Shown here one piece after another: positions 34,121 to 45,785 of a DNA stretch of 64,000 nt. The notes beneath the pieces were generated by a model. The model saw nothing but the letters and a program-made list of their open reading frames with translations, was not told the DNA's origin and searched no databases. Position numbers and translations under genes: made by a program. How positions within the stretch are numbered: the first letter of the stretch is position 1; every line of letters begins with the position of its first letter. The stretch comes from Malania oleifera. Lineage: Eukaryota; Streptophyta; Magnoliopsida; Santalales; Ximeniaceae. The stretch lies in NCBI RefSeq assembly GCF_029873635.1, contig NC_080428.1, forward strand, positions 67,203,601-67,267,600, read 5' to 3'.

Positions 34121-35590
34121 TTGTTAATAAATAAATAAATAAATAAAAGGGGAAAAAATAGATCAACTTGTTTGTGCAGTTAACTAATACTATTTTCTCT
34201 TTCAGTTCAATATGCATCCTCCGCAACTTTTGGTGGCGATGGACAATTTTTCAAAAGTTGCGGACAATTTTTTTATTATTTTTTTGAAAGTTTAGCTAAA
34301 AAAAAGTGTGAAAAATAGAGTCTCAATTGACGTGCCTATCAATTTAAAGTCTTCTTTTAAATATGAATTGTAGAAAAAGAAAAGGATTTGTAACAATATG
34401 GGAAGAAAAAAATAAAAAAAGACAAGTCTGAAAATTGCTTCAGCTTCACTTTATGAATAGTAGAGATAAGTGGCTGTGAACAAAAGAAAAAAAGTGTTCA
34501 AAAAGTAGAGAGCGAAAAGAAAGTTTCTTTTTGAATTTTTTCAAAAGCTTAGGTACAAGTAGTTGGGACCTAAAAGCTTGAAAGGGAAAGGTGCTTGTCA
34601 CCTTTCTGATATGAATTCAAGCTGATCTGCAGGCATATGGGTCTCCTCCACATATTTAATGTGCCCTTTCTACTGTATTGTTTTTAACCTACATCATCTT
34701 AAATTGATTCATCGGTAAGCGTGTTACCAAGGCATCGAGATTATGTTATAATCATTCTCTTCGACAAAGGAACCATGGAAATAAGACTGCACATCTCGCC
34801 TTTTTCAGATTTCAAAAGCGTGGAAGATTTGTGTATTGGGTGTCCCTTTGACATGATAAAAATTAGGTGTGCAGCAAGCACTGATTTGAGTTTCATTGCA
34901 AAAGGCAAAATGGAAAGCTGCCAAACCCACGTAATTGCAGCCTTGGAGATTTCTAAAAGATCCATTAGCCCATCTGCCTAATCTTGTTGATATCCATGTC
35001 TAATATCTTTCTAAGTAATATCCAAACATTGTGGCAACCAGTAAAGCCGTGCGAGACAAGGTGCCCAATTCCAAACTATGCTGGCAATGCTTTCTGATAA
35101 TTTTGTCTTCGATCAGATTAGAAACCCAAACAGCAGGTTATGGAGGATATTGAAAATTATTTCTTTCCGAAATGTTTGGGTGGGGGCGGGGGGGTGTTAA
35201 TTGGTCATATAGTCCCTCAAGTATCACCAAAGTTGCAGGTTGGTCCTTGAATTTTAATTTGTTGCACTAGCAGCCCCAAAACACTTTTGCAAAAGTGATT
35301 GTGAATCCCCCACCCTGGTGGTGAATCCCAGAAGCATGAGCATGTGCCTTGCATGCGCAACTCCGGCAGATGTGCTACGAATGTTTTTTGCTGATTAGGT
35401 TGGCAAAAATTGAAAGGCTACGCTGGAGTAACTCATATGGTCTGGGACTGTCGGTCTTTAGCAAATTAAAGGTTTGGGAGAAGTGGTGCTTTGCTGAGAA
35501 TTTAAGGATGTTGAACACAATTTACTGGAGAAAAAACAAGAATTTGAGAAAGATTGAAGTAAAATACAAATAATTTCATACTTGGATTGG
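34121..35590. other. unassigned intergenic DNA
   Basis: Two open frames without recognisable domains: 34721-34981 (+, 86 codons, contains HISPFSDFKSVEDLCIGCPFD) and 35349-35573 (+, 74 codons). 34690-35150 is less AT-rich than its surroundings and could be a decayed gene or transposon piece. 35205-35300 has the AGTCCCTCAAGTATCACC type of phrase common in plant dispersed repeats. A G-rich run lies at 35183-35198. Confidence 0.3.
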
Positions 35591-35872
35591 CTAGTATATT
35601 CTACAACATTTGGATTTCATGTCCAAGAATCTCTCTTTGGAATGGTGTCTCCCTATATCCTATATGGTTATGTACATAAACACTTGGCAAAGTACTAAAA
35701 GCAAAAAAGACCTATTCTCACTCTTACAGGAAAGTATAATAACAGCAATCTGAGCAAATTGGTGGAAGTGCTGATCCCCTCCGAAGATCATCCTAGTGTC
35801 AATTGGATTGCTTTGCCGATTGGTACTTGCATTGAGATATGCAAACCATAATCACCTGGACCGGGGCGGGGA

Positions 35873-35903
35873 GGGGGGGGGGGGGGGGGGGGGGGGAGGG
35901 GGG
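35873..35903 (+). repeat. poly-G tract (24 G, A, 6 G) in the CDF 3' flank
   Basis: On the CDF coding strand this is a poly-C run beginning about 100 nt after the stop codon, probably within the 3' UTR. CATTCCATTCCATTCCATTT repeats stand next to it (35950-35969). Confidence 0.85.
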
Positions 35904-35997
35904 TGTGGTGTTGGCACAACTTTCGTCAGCAGCGAGAGTTTGGGAAACTCCATTCCATTCCATTCCATTTCCCGGCGCTCAAGTTTAGATTACATTC

Positions 35998-38942
35998 TTA
36001 GCTCTTATTATGCACTCTCATGGAAGTTTCATGGAAGTTCAGTGATCGACACAAGGCTGCAGGATTAGCTTGCAGCACTGGAGATGTCTCAGCTATGTGA
36101 TTTTTCCCATCATCCTTGAGCTGAAAGGCCTTGAGTAGACCTCCCCCATTGAGACAACTGCTTTTCTCGTTCTTTATCCCTAATGTGGTCCATATAGAGC
36201 TCTTGGCAGCTTCATCGGGATCATCAATTCTCAGTGTCTTTGGAATCAACACACCTCTTTCTGAATTGTTCTCTTTCTCTGAGTTCGCTGGATTAATGAT
36301 GGTTCCATCCCTCAAATGTTTTCCCAAAATTGGGGATGAGGTAGACCTGGAGCTTGTGGCACAAGAATTGGGAGAGGAAGGTGTAGGGGAAAACCATTGC
36401 ATATTCCAAGAGCCAGGTACATTGCAGCCCCAATAAGCTGGTGCGGGATAGAAGGATACCGGAAATCCAGAAGGACAGAAAGTGCGGGGAGGCATAGCTG
36501 CAGAGTTCCACTGAGCTGAGTTCCACAGATGAGGCAACGGAGGCCCAAGGAAGCATGGTAATTGAGGAGAGAGCCCATGACAGTTCTCTGTCACTGGTTC
36601 TTTTGGACGAGCATCACCGCCCTTTTCTGCTGAATAGGAAGCTGTGGTACAAGACCCACTTGAGTAATCATCCCCATTTTCTCCCCTTCCAGAAGAAACA
36701 GGAGTTCTCTGTTCGGGTTGATGAAACCCATTTTGGACATGGTTTTGCGTTTTCTCAGCAAGGTTTAATGCAGAAGCAATGGATTCACAAACAGGAGCAT
36801 TTGAGCCAAAGGTGAGGACAGTACCATTGCCTCCCAAATGGGAGCTGTGAATTCCATTTGCAGCATTGACTCGAGCTAATTGGTGAGCTTCGGAAACCAT
36901 TATGTGATGATAATGTGAAGCAGAGGAATTCTTGCTCTTGCGACGACCAGCACCCACAGGCACATTTCGCATGGTTCCTCCAGCAGTCCAGTATCTCTGA
37001 CACTTTTTACAGAAATGACGGGGCTGGTTGACATTGTAATTGTTGTAGTAACAGAACTTGGTGTCCATGCTATTACATCGGGGACATTGAAGTATCTTGT
37101 CAGGTTTCTTCAGAGTCTTCTCTTGTGACATACTTGTTTCGCTCTGCTCATCGTTCTTCATAGTTTTCGATGAAGAAGTTTCCTTGTCAACAGGAGATGT
37201 TTTTGGGTTTTCACTGATGACAGATGATGTTGTAGGATCCTGGAAGTCCTCTGAGATATGATGATCACATGAACCATCTTCCTTTTTTTCCTCTTTGTGT
37301 TCTCCTTCTGAAGTCTTCTGAAACATTAAATAGGGGTTCAATAAGAAGTGGGAATGGCTATAACACAGCAAGAGATAAACATTAGAAAATACACAATGCT
37401 TGCCTAACTATACAATAACCATAATGATCAACCCTATTGTAAAGGAAATGGAGGAAAGATGCAGAAGTAGTTTGAGGATTCAGGTTTATTATTAAGTTTC
37501 ATAATTCTTTGTTTATGAACATAGTTAAAAATCTTCAGTTTTGGCTTTTGTGGCTACACATGCCCAGAAGTTTACTTACATGGACAAAATCTTTATTCAT
37601 TAAATGGAAACATCTCAAATAATTACTAACTTTTTCTAATCAACAGAATGTTAATTCGTTTACCATGCCAAGTTCAAAGTAGTGAGTGAAAAAAACCCAT
37701 CTCTCTAGACCCTACTCCCATAAACGCACAGATGGAAGCAGAGAATTAGTCCAAGAAAACTTCAGTCACAATGAAAATGATCTAAAATTTTCAGAAAAGT
37801 CACTGGAAAAAAGCCACAAAATGCATCTTGGTACAGTAAGAAAATCACAAAGTCTGCATCGATCTCTAAATCTAAGAACAATAGAGCATATTATATTTGA
37901 CACCTATCAATTTTATCGTGTTTCATTTAGGTCGTGTTTGGAAGTATGGATTTCAGGATTTGGTTTTGGATTTGTGCGACTTGGATGAAACCCAGTTCAA
38001 TTTTGTGTTGCATTTTATCCAAATACAAACCATCTAAATCCAAGTTCTCAACTCCAAGCTTCCAAACAAGGGTTAGCACCGATTGGATTCTAATCTTAAA
38101 AAGAAAAGAACAAAAAAAGTATAATGAGATGAATTCTATTAAAAAAAAAAAGAAAAAAAAAAAAAAGAAGGAAAAAAACTGTTGAGTTTTCAGTGATGAA
38201 GCGTTGATGGTTCTGTGATAAAGCACGTAATCAGAGAGCAACTTGCATAGAGATTGAGATGGGGGAAAAAAAAAATCTCAGCATAAATTTAAGGGTCCCC
38301 TCAAATTTTCAAAAACGCAAAACCTGGAATTCGCATCAGAAATTGCCAACTTCAGCTACCCTCCATCAAAGAGAATCGATAGAAGTTTAAAAAATAACTG
38401 ATTGACATAATTCTACTAACCAGGAAGAGAACACGCACTCTAGTTCGTCATTTACCAAAAACAAAATCTGCTATTTCCAAAAAAATTCTTTGTTTTTTTT
38501 TTTAATCCCAAATCCAAATACCGGAGCAAGATCAAACCCAACTCCTAGAAATTAAAACCTCTGCAATCGCGAGGGTGTCCTGCAAATATAGCACCCAAAG
38601 AAAAAAGGAAATTGAACTTAAAATCTTAGAATCTAGGAAAAGCACGACCAACCCATTAACAATTCGGGCATCCTGAGAATTGGGTTGTTCTCAAAATCGA
38701 ACATGAATTGAACGGCAGAAAATCAATAAGAACGCACACAGACACGCTACCTTCTGTTCTCCCTGCGCCACTCCTGCCCCTGCTCCGTTCTGCAGAGAAC
38801 CGATTGAAGACACAGAACTGCGATCCGAAACCTTATCGCGAGGAGAATCAGACGAAGGAGGCGAGGAGTCATCGGTCGACGGCAGCTGTATCGTCTTCCC
38901 AAAGAGCTTAATCGCCGGGTCTTTCGGCTCCAACAGTCCCAT
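35998..38942 (-). CDS. CDF: cycling DOF factor (Dof-type zinc-finger transcription factor), 503 aa, two exons
   Basis: A nuclear transcription factor of the CDF group. Known members bind AAAG/CTTT sites, repress CONSTANS and FT, and are degraded through FKF1-GIGANTEA, timing flowering. Exon 1 is 38751-38942 (64 codons, ATG at 38940-38942, donor AAG|GTAGCG); intron 37318-38750; exon 2 is 35998-37317 (acceptor TTTCAG|AAGACT, 439 codons plus TAA). The exons join in phase 0. The Dof finger CPRC-X21-CKKC uses C142, C145, C167 and C170 and continues into [24 protein letters not shown] (about 171-194). The N-terminal [11 protein letters not shown] (8-18) matches the CDF motif linked to TOPLESS binding. 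The C-terminal [27 protein letters not shown] (420-446) and [19 protein letters not shown] (476-494) match the FKF1/GI-interaction region. Two exons and this length are normal for CDFs. It is closest in feel to CDF2/CDF3. No damage seen. Confidence 0.95.
37930..38072. mobile_element. Tourist-like MITE in the CDF intron
   Basis: 143 bp flanked by TTA on both sides (37927-37929; 38073-38075), the target duplication typical of PIF/Harbinger elements. The imperfect inverted ends are GGTCGTGTTTGGAAGTATGG and the reverse complement of CCAAGCTTCCAAACAAGGG. No ORF. It sits mid-intron, well away from both splice sites. Confidence 0.65.
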
Positions 38943-39899
38943 TTCTTCCTCTGACCCTCTCTCTCTCTGTCTCTAGAAACAAGAATCAGTGTGATTGTGG
39001 GAATTACTCTTTCTTCTCAAGGTGGGCGATTGCATTTTTGAAAAAAATGGATAATTTTGGAGAGGATTTAATAGGGAGGAGGTGGGAATCATACAGGCCA
39101 GGTCATCAGTTGAGGAAGGTTTCTCAGCCACAAGTTTGCTCTGTGGTCTTTGGGATCTTTCTTTCTTTCTCGCGCATTTGATTCCACAACTTCTATGAGA
39201 GAAGAAAGTCCGATTGTGTCCACTTTTTCGTCCCACGTCAGCATCCTCCCGATTACTCGCCCTCTCAGTTCGCATCGGCTGATACTCCACGGTCAGCTGT
39301 TTGGACTCTCATCATCTCTTATTTGTAATAATCTTGGCTGGCTTAGTGAAGTACTGCCTGCTCTTAACCCTCAACTTTAATGGAAGGCTCCTAATCTCAT
39401 GAATTTGTTTTACAAAGACCGCTCACATGGTTAGAGTTTAAATTATTTTTGTAAGTTTAAGATTTTCTTAGCACACATTTACTTTGGAATTGTAATACTA
39501 TTCACTTTGAATCCGTTTCTTTCTTTTACTATTTTATTTAATCAGAATTACTTTACATTCTTTATGAATAAACATAATTGGAGTTCAATGATTGTACCTA
39601 TTTTTTTCTCTAAATGGAGACCTAATTACCTATACTTCATATAATATCGCAATGTTTATTATTTTGTTCAATTCCAAAGCTGTTTTATTAGCTTTGTTAG
39701 AGTTTTTTACATGCATGGTACTCCTAAAACTTATTTAGATTCGATGTATTTTTGCATCAATTAATAGATCTCTCTCTCTCTCTCTCTCCCCCCTCCCCCA
39801 GGTGTGTGTGTGTGTGTGTAGAAAAATAGAGAAAAGAAGCAGAGGAGATTGAGCCGGACATTAATAATGTACATTGGTAGCACAATAACACATGAAGTA

Positions 39900-39953
<54 letters not shown>

Positions 39954-40156
39954 GTTTATTATCATGTCATACTTCTATTTGTCTCTCTCTTTCTCTTTGA
40001 GCTTAGGTTTTTCCTCTCAAAAATTTTGTCTAAAGCAAATGGTAGAAATAGAAATATAAGTAGAAGTGCAGGAGGAATCTGACCATGATCTATTTACATA
40101 GTCGCATTTATCCTTTGTTGTTGTTCTTTCTTTTCGTTTTCATGCTAAACTTGACG
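38943..40156 (-). promoter_or_regulatory. 5' UTR and upstream region of CDF
   Basis: The minus-sense leader just before the ATG is GA-rich (about 38956-38977). An ACGT core (CCCACGTCAGC) lies at about 39232. Two (CT)n tracts lie at 39769-39788 and 39902-39952, about 0.8-1.0 kb upstream, with (GT)n at 39803-39819. I saw no clear evening element. The region ends at an LTR fragment starting at 40157. Confidence 0.4.
39902..39952. repeat. (CT)n microsatellite
   Basis: About 25 CT units in the distal CDF upstream region, likely polymorphic. Confidence 0.95.
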
Positions 40157-40707
40157 TGAATGGTGTAATCCGAAGAAGGAAGGTGAATTGGATATTTAAA
40201 AAAAAATTCTTCCTAGGTCAGGTGTATTCAATTTCAAAGATTAGCCACTATTACACAACCTAGGGTCTTTTTATGCAAAATCAAATCCCCAAATAATTAA
40301 AGCATGTATGTAAAACAATTAATCATAATAAATAATCAAACATGCATGTGCAGAAATTAAATAGCATAGAGAAAGAGATAGACACAATATTTGTTATCGA
40401 GATTCGGCCAATACTACATACGTCCCTGCCTTAAGCCACCACTCAAGGATTCCACTAAGTGCTCACTTAACTAGGAGGAGCAACGCCGTTTACAATACTC
40501 CTTACAAGGCAGAGTCTCCTTAGCTCAATTACGGGACCGAGTCACAACCAGTTCTCTTTATGAGGCGGAGTCACCTCACCTCAATTATAAGGCTGAGCCA
40601 CAACCAGTTCTCCTTATGAGGCGGAGTCACCTCAGCTCACCTAACCGGGTTAGAGCCAAACCGGTATACCTTACAGGACAGTGTATACCTCTTCAGGCCA
40701 CACCTGG
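40157..40707 (-). mobile_element. copia-type LTR, 3' part
   Basis: Minus-oriented and closely similar to the first 550 bp of the LTR at 58565-60856. Shared blocks include the reverse complement of AATTCACC..CTTC, the R-U5 block TTATCGAGATTCGGCC (about 40396) and repeated GAGGCGGAGTCACCTCA phrases. It is cut at 40708 by a gypsy LTR. No internal sequence adjoins. Confidence 0.65.
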
Positions 40708-41486
40708 TGTAACGCCCCGACCTGCCACGTGGGACCTGAGGTGCTACTTTAGTAACATCTGTGTACCTGATACCATATTCATCATTAAAAAAAAAACAGC
40801 GGAAATAAATGATACATTCCCCAAAACATATTACCAAAGTTCTAAACTACTCCCCAAATATCTATATTACGGGCCCTAATATAATGCAAAAACCATCTCA
40901 GCCCATACATGCCCTAATACACATCCAAGGACTTCCAACAAAACTTAAATACATTAGAATTCTCACAGACACTCTCAAAAACTGAATCTAGCTACCACCC
41001 TTCCCTGGAGCTTATTAAGCTTTATCTCGATATGGTCCTGAAAAAATGATTTGTATATTGGGGTGAGATACTTCTCAATAAGGCAGATTAAGTTAATATC
41101 AGTGTGTGGCCAACGTGCGTTTGATTGTATATAAAATATTATCAGTTGTTAATTAACCACAGTTATAAAACCATCCTCAAACCATACCCACATACACACA
41201 CACAATTATTTATTAGCAAAAGTTCTCGTTGATAGGGGAGATTACAGGCTCATACATGTAGTTCCCCTCTGCTCTAATACGTTATGCAACCTGGTATGGG
41301 TGCAACTGATACTTATCAGGGTACTCGTCTTTCTCAGCAAACTCTCGGGCAGAGAGTTTACTTTTCCATAAACATTTATGCATTTAAATCATTTGAAAAT
41401 GCTCACACCTTTACAGTTAGAACATATGCATTTACTTCCTTAGCATAAAGCAGTTCAATACATATTAACACCATTTACATAAATTA

Positions 41487-41530
<44 letters not shown>

Positions 41531-41591
41531 ACTCCCTGGGTCCAACGACATGTTTAACCCCCATGATGGGTTGTGCGGCCCAGAGGCTGGA
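40708..41591 (-). mobile_element. gypsy-type LTR, left part (LTR 'J')
   Basis: It starts TGTAACGCCCCGACCTGCC on the plus strand, the end of a minus-oriented LTR of the chromovirus-like group. It shares landmarks with its neighbour at 41592-44115: AGGGGAGATTAC, CTCATACATGTAG, AACTGATACTTATCAGGG and GGTTGTGCGGCC. It is interrupted at 41592 by that neighbour. A (CA)n tract lies at 41490-41524. Confidence 0.65.
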
Positions 41592-44115
41592 TGTGACGCC
41601 CCAATTTTCATACAATTTTTTTCTTCAATAAATAATAAATATTAATCAAACACCGGCCACGTCAAAAAATATGATACCATTTAAACATAACCCGATCCAA
41701 AGAGGGTGTCGGGTAAAAAATCATACAAACAGCCCTAACAGCGGAAGTCAATATTTATAAACCATTCAAAAAACAAATAACCAGAGTTCTATACATTCAT
41801 ACACATCCCAAAAACCCATAACATACTTTAAGAGATTACAAAAACTCATCCCCAACACAAAACACTTATCACGTATATCAAGGTACTAGCTCCCTTCTAT
41901 CTCGAAGCTCTATCACCTGGCCTGTTACGGTTCCCTAAAATATTTAGATATTTGAGTGAGACACATTTCAGTAAGACGAAATAAATTATTTAGAGTGTGT
42001 GGCAGTATGAGATTCGTTATATCATAATATACTCATTTCAGTGATAATACTATCTGAAAAAAATATACTAATTATACTTATAATCATATAGATATAAAAC
42101 ACAAGCTTTTATAAGCTTTCATTCAATTTTCAAACTCATTCACATGCAACTCATATTTATCAATGAAAGTTCCCTAGGATAGGGGAGATTACACGCTCAT
42201 ACATGTAGCTCCCCTTTGTTCTGATATCGTTTGTAACCTTACTCGATTAATTCGGGTAAGGTTGCAACTGATACTTATCAGGGCACTCATCTTACTCAGT
42301 AAGCCATCAGACGGAGAGTTTTACTTTGCCTTAAATATTTATGTCATTAAACTCACGCTTTTTCATTTATCATTTCCATTTCATATCTAACTTATGAGTG
42401 TCCTCAATAACCAATCCATATGTCGTCTATAACTCATGGCTGCCCTAAGGATATTCTCCATGTCATACTTCCCCCCATGGTCAAGATTGTGCGGCCTGAA
42501 GGCTGGATCTAAATCGCGGTTGGCTTACCGAGTTAGATCAAGATAAAAACTCTACTTGTCCGTTTGTAGTACGATTGACCTACCGCAGCCTAGTCTGGAC
42601 CCAGGGGTAGTCAACATCTCTTCGAAGGCCCAATCGACTATCACGCCACACTCTCCACGAGATCGTGTGGTTCCACTAACACCTCACTAGCAATGGTACT
42701 GTGCTCTATATCAACAACCGCCCATCAGGGTTCTCATTTCCACATTTCATCATTCACATTTTGTATTCACATTTCAGTATTCACATTGTGTATTCTCATT
42801 GCAATATTCACATTTTCACATTCACATTTCAGTATTCACATTGCAGTATTCTCATTGCAATATTTACATTTTCACATTCACATTTCAGTATTCACATTGT
42901 AATATTCTCATTACAATATTCACATTTTCACATTCACATTTCAGTATTCACATTGTAGTATTCTTATTGCAATATTCACATTTTCAGTATTCATATCTCA
43001 TCTCATAATTGTATATATCACATTTCAATATTCCCATCATTTTCTACTTCTTTCTCATTTTTCAATACACATTCCATTCTCATAATAGTATATATCTCAT
43101 TTCGCGAATTTCATCATTTCTCAATAAACATATCATCATTTCATATTTCCCCAATTATCATAGAAAATATTTCTATATTCATATTTTATGTTTCATCACT
43201 TCACAGTAAAATACACGTTGGTATAATATCATTTATCATTTTATATATTTCAAATCTCAAAACATCACAATTCAGTTTAACTCATATGCCACACAAATTT
43301 TATCCGATTAACGTATCATAATAATTTCAAGCAAAATATCATATCCTCATTTTCACATATTAATTCAACCAGCAGTTCTCAAAATAACTGTAATAATTTA
43401 TTCCCCTTACTCGACTTATTGAGAAACCCATAAAAACCCAAATCCTACACCTACAGCGTCCGAAACTCAAAATCCTAAAATTCACATTTTTCCCAAATTA
43501 ATCAACTCATCTCCCAAAATATTACTCATTTAGCACTTTCTAGGCCTTATATATTCCAAATAAACATTTAGACCCTAAAATACCCTACTTACCCTGATTT
43601 TGGAGTGGTGCCCAAGGACTCCAAATCAATAATCCGTTCTAACTAAGTTGTAGAAAATCTCTCCACGAACCCCGTGGTAGCTTCTGATCATCAAAATAGG
43701 TTTAGACGGAGTGAAAATTGAAGAGAGAGGGAGTGTTGGAACCTTTGGGTAAAGAGAGAAAACGAGAGGAGAGAAAAGATTTTGCTAGAAAATGACAGAA
43801 AAGCTATTTATAGGCCTGGCTTTGTCGATGAGTTAAAGTGATTCGTCGACGAGCCAATGAAGAAAGTTCGTCGACGAGGAGGTTGGTTCGTCGACGAACC
43901 TGAAATTCTCCTAATTTCCCTGACTCTCGATATCTTCTCGTCGACTAGACGTGTATACTTTGTCGACGAGACCTAGAGGTACATTCGTCGATGAAGACCA
44001 TTGGTTCATCGACGAATCCCTGCTGATCCCTTTTTTTTTTTTTTTTTCCTTTTTCCTTCTCTTTCATTTCTTTTCTTTTATTACTTTTATTAATTAAATT
44101 TTATGGGTCTCTACA
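41592..44115 (-). mobile_element. gypsy-type LTR, full length (LTR 'C')
   Basis: 2524 bp, from TGTGACGCCCC to GGGTCTCTACA on the plus strand. Immediately right is TTCTCCCATCCTTATAAAAT (the polypurine tract in reverse), so this is the 3' LTR of a minus-strand element whose interior is lost except for about 45 bp. U3 holds about eight GTCGAC palindromes (43823-44025) directly upstream (minus sense) of the TATA box TATTTATAGG (about 43804-43814). It is inserted into a closely related LTR. Confidence 0.8.
42745..42985. repeat. minisatellite inside LTR C
   Basis: A unit of about 57 bp made of ATTCACATTTCAGTATTCAC and ATTCTCATTGCAATATTCAC phrases, about four copies. It is open in several frames, giving spurious Ser/His/Ile/Phe-rich ORFs. 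Confidence 0.75.
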
Positions 44116-44160
44116 TTCTCCCATCCTTATAAAATTTCGTCCTCGAAATTGCTATTTATC
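44116..44160 (-). other. polypurine tract and end of gypsy interior
   Basis: The reverse complement reads ATTTCGAGGACGAAATTTTA and then TAAGGATGGGAGAA before the LTR. This is the standard end of plant chromovirus interiors, and nothing further of this element remains. Confidence 0.75.
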
Positions 44161-44177
44161 ACCTTTTCATTCTTAAA

Positions 44178-44290
44178 AAAAACATCCCAATTTTATTAAT
44201 TACCCCCTTTTATGGCGGAAGAATACCGTGATTACAGAAAAAGGGTTCTGGGAGATTACAATCACGTACATCAAAAGAAAAAAAAAACTT
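44178..44290 (-). mobile_element. L1-type LINE 3' end fragment
   Basis: On the minus strand the sequence TAATCACGGTATTCTTCCGCC followed by a short A-rich tail parallels the 3' UTR of the LINE at 26245-26330 (GTAACCACGGTATTCC). Only the terminal about 100 bp are recognisable. Confidence 0.5.
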
Positions 44291-44399
44291 TGTTATTCTC
44301 TTTCTCTTTTCTAGTTCAACCCTGGGTCTCACTGAATAGGTATGGGTATCTCTGGAGCATATGTTCCTCTAGTTCCCAGGAAACTTCCTCTACTGTATG

Positions 44400-44767
44400 A
44401 TTGGGTAAGGATAATGTAATCCTTTGGGGGTATGCCCAAGGCAAGGACGTAGGCTGGTTTGACCAAACCTCGATAACAAATATCGTGTGTCACTCTCTCT
44501 CTCTCTCTCATTTAATTACTTCACTTTAGTTTCCATATGTCTATGCTTGCTTATTTACTGTTATAATTATTTGTATGCACACATTTAATTTAAATAAGAT
44601 ATGTTGCACACATTATGTCTGCATTGATTGCCTAATCGTTTTACATACACGCTTTTAATATTGAATGGGATATGATATATGGTGAATTGGTGAAATGTTT
44701 AAATTAACCAAAAAGTCGTTAAAACCCAATTCACCCTCCCCCTATTGGGATCAAACCAATCCTAACA
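44400..44767 (+). mobile_element. copia-type LTR, 3' end
   Basis: It has the R-U5 block (CAAGGACGTAGGCTGG, then CCAAACCTCGATAACA at about 44465), the TTCACCCTCCCCCTATTGGG block and the end CAATCCTAACA at 44767. It resembles the other long-LTR copia ends here. No primer site follows. A (CT)n tract lies at 44491-44506. Confidence 0.55.
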
Positions 44768-45785
44768 CTCAAGTTTGAATGGCCTTGAATTTTAACTGCA
44801 TGTGCATAGGTTTCCTTGAAATTTGTTTCTTTATTTAAATTGAAACCTAGTGCAATCATTTTATCCGTTCAACTTCATTTTAAGGAAATAAAGCTCTAAT
44901 TGATTAGATATAAAGAAAAAAGCTTATAAAGTGAATAAGAATAAATACTATTAAAAGTTAAACCATTAGTAAGTTTAGAAGAGTATTTAAAAGTGAGCGT
45001 CAGTGGACAATATTTAGAATATTTTGTGCTAGCGAATATGTCCAAACAGATTGTGCAAAGAGCAATTAGGAATATATGGATATTTTGAACAATGCTCTTT
45101 GTTCATTACAAATCTACCGCAATTGGAGGGTATCCTTTGAATATGATCATATTTTAGAGCAAGGATAAAAATCAAGGAATAGGATGAAACTTTACCGAAT
45201 GTGATCGTGGTTGGTAAAGAATTCCTATGGAGGAAAAGGTGAACCAAAATTAGGAAGTTTTTACATTTAAAGCTCAAAGAGAATATTTTGATTTTAACAA
45301 TAAAACTTGAGTCCCTTAGTGGATGCCTCTAATTTTGATTACGAGAAGGATGTTTTTTAATAAGCACTTAATGATTTGGAATTTATGAAAGACAAAGCTT
45401 ATGACCAAAGTGATGACTACATTTTGACCACACATATTAGGCTCTAAGATGAGTTTAGGAATAAAAGATATAAGATATAAGATTGAGTTCCTAAAGCTCA
45501 AACTTATGCAATGGACAGAGTATGCTTAATTTAAGATATACATTAAAGCTCAAACTTATGCAATGGACAGAGTATGCTTAACTTAAGATATACATTTGAG
45601 CATGAATTAAACATTAAGAGTTATTAATCAAGCAGAGATGCTTTTGTCCATTTAGAAGTGGATTTTATTCCAGCATGCTTCTGAGATATTATACAACATA
45701 ATGATTTAAGGTTTTTATCTTAGAAAAATAAGGTTCTAGACATTTTAGTTAGATATGCTCTCAACTTTTACTTTGAACATTTCAA
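44768..45785. other. unassigned DNA with a 52-bp tandem duplication
   Basis: AT-rich with no recognised domain. 45493-45544 and 45545-45596 are near-identical direct copies of a 52-bp unit starting AAAGCTCAAACTTATGCAAT. It is possibly decayed transposon interior. Confidence 0.35.

Noticed and set aside
34721-34981. 86-codon frame considered as a host gene
   Set aside because: No recognisable domain, no promoter or splice context; kept only as unassigned DNA.
36131-36815. Plus- and minus-strand frames overlapping CDF exon 2
   Set aside because: Shadow frames of the CDF coding sequence.
37323-37371. Upstream extension of the CDF exon 2 open frame (MLCYSHSHF...)
   Set aside because: It lies in the intron; the TTTCAG acceptor and the in-phase join to exon 1 make it non-coding.
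42693-43209. Frames of 66-85 codons rich in His, Ser, Ile and Phe
   Set aside because: Translation of the LTR C minisatellite.
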